64,000 nucleotides of DNA, from contig JADJKB010000022.1 in assembly GCA_016706225.1 (NCBI GenBank), positions 868,001-932,000 on the forward strand. Reading direction: 5' to 3'. A program made the translations under genes and the position numbers. Source of the stretch: Myxococcales bacterium. GTDB taxonomy: Bacteria > Myxococcota_A > Polyangia > Polyangiales > Polyangiaceae. Of this stretch, positions 62,878 to 64,000 are shown one piece after another; positions within the stretch are counted from its first letter, which is position 1; each line of letters begins with the position of its first letter. Below the pieces are notes generated by a model. That model had not been told where the DNA came from. It searched no databases and saw nothing but the letters and a program-made list of their open reading frames with translations.

Positions 62878-63540
62878 GTGAAACTCTTCTCTTCTTCTTC
62901 CAAGGGCAGGGGCTCAGTCCCTTCCGAGTTCGAGCGCGAAGCCATCCAGCACCTCGGGGCGCTGCTTGCCGTGGCCACTCGCATGACGCGCAATCCAACG
63001 GAAGCCGAAGACCTCGTGCAAGACACGCTGGTCAAGGCCATGCGCGCCCGTGAGCAGTTCGAGTCGGGGACCAACATGCGGGCCTGGCTCATGCGCATCC
63101 TGACCAACACGTTCATCAACCGCTACCGTCGCGGCGGCCTGGAGAAGGCTGTGCTCGAAGGACCCGACGCGGACCCGCTGGCCGACGGCTGGGTCAGCGC
63201 GTCGACGATGTCATCGATGCGCGATCCCGAGTCCGCGGCGCTCCGGCCGGTGCTCGAGCGAGAAATCCGCATGGCGCTCGATGAGCTCCCGGAAGAGTTT
63301 CGCCTGGCGGTGGTTCTGGCCGATGTGGAAGAGCTGTCCTACCGCGAGATCGCGGATATCATGGGCTGCCCAATTGGCACCGTCATGTCACGCCTTCACC
63401 GCGGTCGTCGCCTGCTCAAGACCCGCCTCTACGAACACGCCCTCGACATGGGCATCGTGAGCCACGAACCGGTCGTGGGCGCACGCAGCGAACCGACCGA
63501 TCTGGCGACCTATCGCGCCAAGCGGAGTGCGTCGCAATGA
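62878..63540 (+). CDS. ECF-type RNA polymerase sigma factor
   Basis: 220 aa from GTG 62878 (GAAGG upstream). Region 2 is RMTRNPTEAEDLVQDTLVKAM to WLMRILTNTFINRYRR; region 4 is LPEEFRLAVVLADVEELSYREIADIMGCPIGTVMSRLHRGRRLL. RpoE/SigE-like group. It ends in ATGA overlap with its anti-sigma gene, so release from the anti-sigma factor should control it. A long 28-residue Ser/Lys-rich start precedes region 2. Confidence 0.92.
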   Translation: MKLFSSSSKGRGSVPSEFEREAIQHLGALLAVATRMTRNPTEAEDLVQDTLVKAMRAREQFESGTNMRAWLMRILTNTFINRYRRGGLEKAVLEGPDADPLADGWVSASTMSSMRDPESAALRPVLEREIRMALDELPEEFRLAVVLADVEELSYREIADIMGCPIGTVMSRLHRGRRLLKTRLYEHALDMGIVSHEPVVGARSEPTDLATYRAKRSASQ

Positions 63541-64000
63541 GCTCTCCCTGTCGACGCTCCGCTTCGCTCCTCGAGCCGTTTGGTGACGGCGAGCTGCCGA
63601 CCGAAAAGGTCGTCGAGCTAGAGACTCACCTGGGTGACTGCGCCTGTTGTCGCGAGACGGTCGAGTTGAATCAAGCGCTCAAGCTCAGCTTGCAGCGCTC
63701 CGTCCAGGCAGATGCCAACCCATCGGAGGAGTTCGCTGCGCGGGTCGCGCGGGCTCTCTCCGCTGAGCGTGAACGGCAGGAAGAGCGCGACGAGCGGCGT
63801 GACGCGCTCGACCGAGGTCGGCCGTTGGCCTGGCGCTTCATCGTGCCGGTCGCGGCGGCAGCGGGGGCCACGCTGGTCTGGGGAGCCCTCGAGCAACAGA
63901 GTCGCCCGGTCAACGACGGCATGAACGTCTCGACCAGCATGGCAACGAGCACACCTGGAGTGACCGCCTCGCTCGATGAGATGATCGACGAGCTGGTCAC
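63537..64000 (+). CDS. Zinc-finger anti-sigma factor (partial)
   Basis: At least 154 codons, running out of the window. N-terminal anti-sigma zinc-binding domain with H31-x3-C35-x2-C38 (ETHLGDCACCRE), preceded by a DGELP turn. One membrane helix (RFIVPVAAAAGATLVWGAL, about 100-118) and a Ser/Thr-rich outer part follow. Overlaps the sigma gene by ATGA, which marks it as the cognate regulator that holds the sigma factor at the membrane. Confidence 0.88.
   Translation, partial: MSSPCRRSASLLEPFGDGELPTEKVVELETHLGDCACCRETVELNQALKLSLQRSVQADANPSEEFAARVARALSAERERQEERDERRDALDRGRPLAWRFIVPVAAAAGATLVWGALEQQSRPVNDGMNVSTSMATSTPGVTASLDEMIDELV

Overview
The window reads as chromosomal DNA of a high-GC myxobacterium (Myxococcota, most like Polyangiales/Sorangiineae). 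The signs are a MYXO-CTERM protein, many lipoproteins with Gly/Ser/Thr tethers behind the lipobox Cys, two transmembrane Ser/Thr kinases, a choice-of-anchor-L/MopE-type surface protein, RCC1 and WD40 secreted proteins, and frequent GTG starts with ATGA/GTGA/TGATG overlaps. I see no tRNA, rRNA, CRISPR array, transposase or phage gene.

Layout. 1-3.5 kb: end of an unknown gene coupled to a B12-type radical SAM enzyme, two lipoproteins and a DHFR-like reductase. 3.6-9.5 kb (minus): small secreted protein, lipase-like lipoprotein, a nadA broken by one frameshift, and an LtaS-like membrane sulfatase. 9.8-14.2 kb (plus): two large secreted lipoproteins, one with WD40 repeats. 14.2-17.8 kb (minus): operon of receptor-like lipoprotein, tsaE, mlaE-type permease and a small protein. 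17.9-22.7 kb (plus): VWA lipoprotein, a tandem pair of hairpin-rich 156/157-bp repeats, and sdhCAB with an unusual SdhA. 22.7-38.3 kb: mostly surface and envelope proteins, a kinase/TPR pair and an aminotransferase. 38.4-43.1 kb (plus): second kinase/TPR pair, a periplasmic-binding lipoprotein and a TerB-like protein. 43.1-51.4 kb (minus): envelope proteins, a giant CtpI-like P-type ATPase, an acetoacetate-decarboxylase-like protein and an ALDH3-type dehydrogenase. 51.6-54.3 kb: prolyl aminopeptidase, SseB, PlsC-like acyltransferase. 54.2-61.5 kb (minus): ABC ATPase followed by three complex-I-like membrane proteins. 61.6-64.0 kb (plus): SUKH protein, PhaR-type regulator, ECF sigma factor and its anti-sigma factor, cut by the window end.

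The most remarkable locus is 54.2-60.7 kb. It encodes relatives of the NuoH, NuoL and NuoM membrane subunits of complex I in one operon. Compared with E. coli from memory, the conserved pump Glu/Lys/His positions and the NuoH quinone-loop signature are replaced. Each protein has also gained extra parts: a lipoprotein/IPT/PDZ head on NuoH, a 165-residue insertion and charged tail on NuoL, and a secreted beta-rich head on NuoM. No catalytic complex I subunit is present in the window. This looks like a non-pumping, repurposed complex I membrane arm and is my main candidate for an undescribed system.
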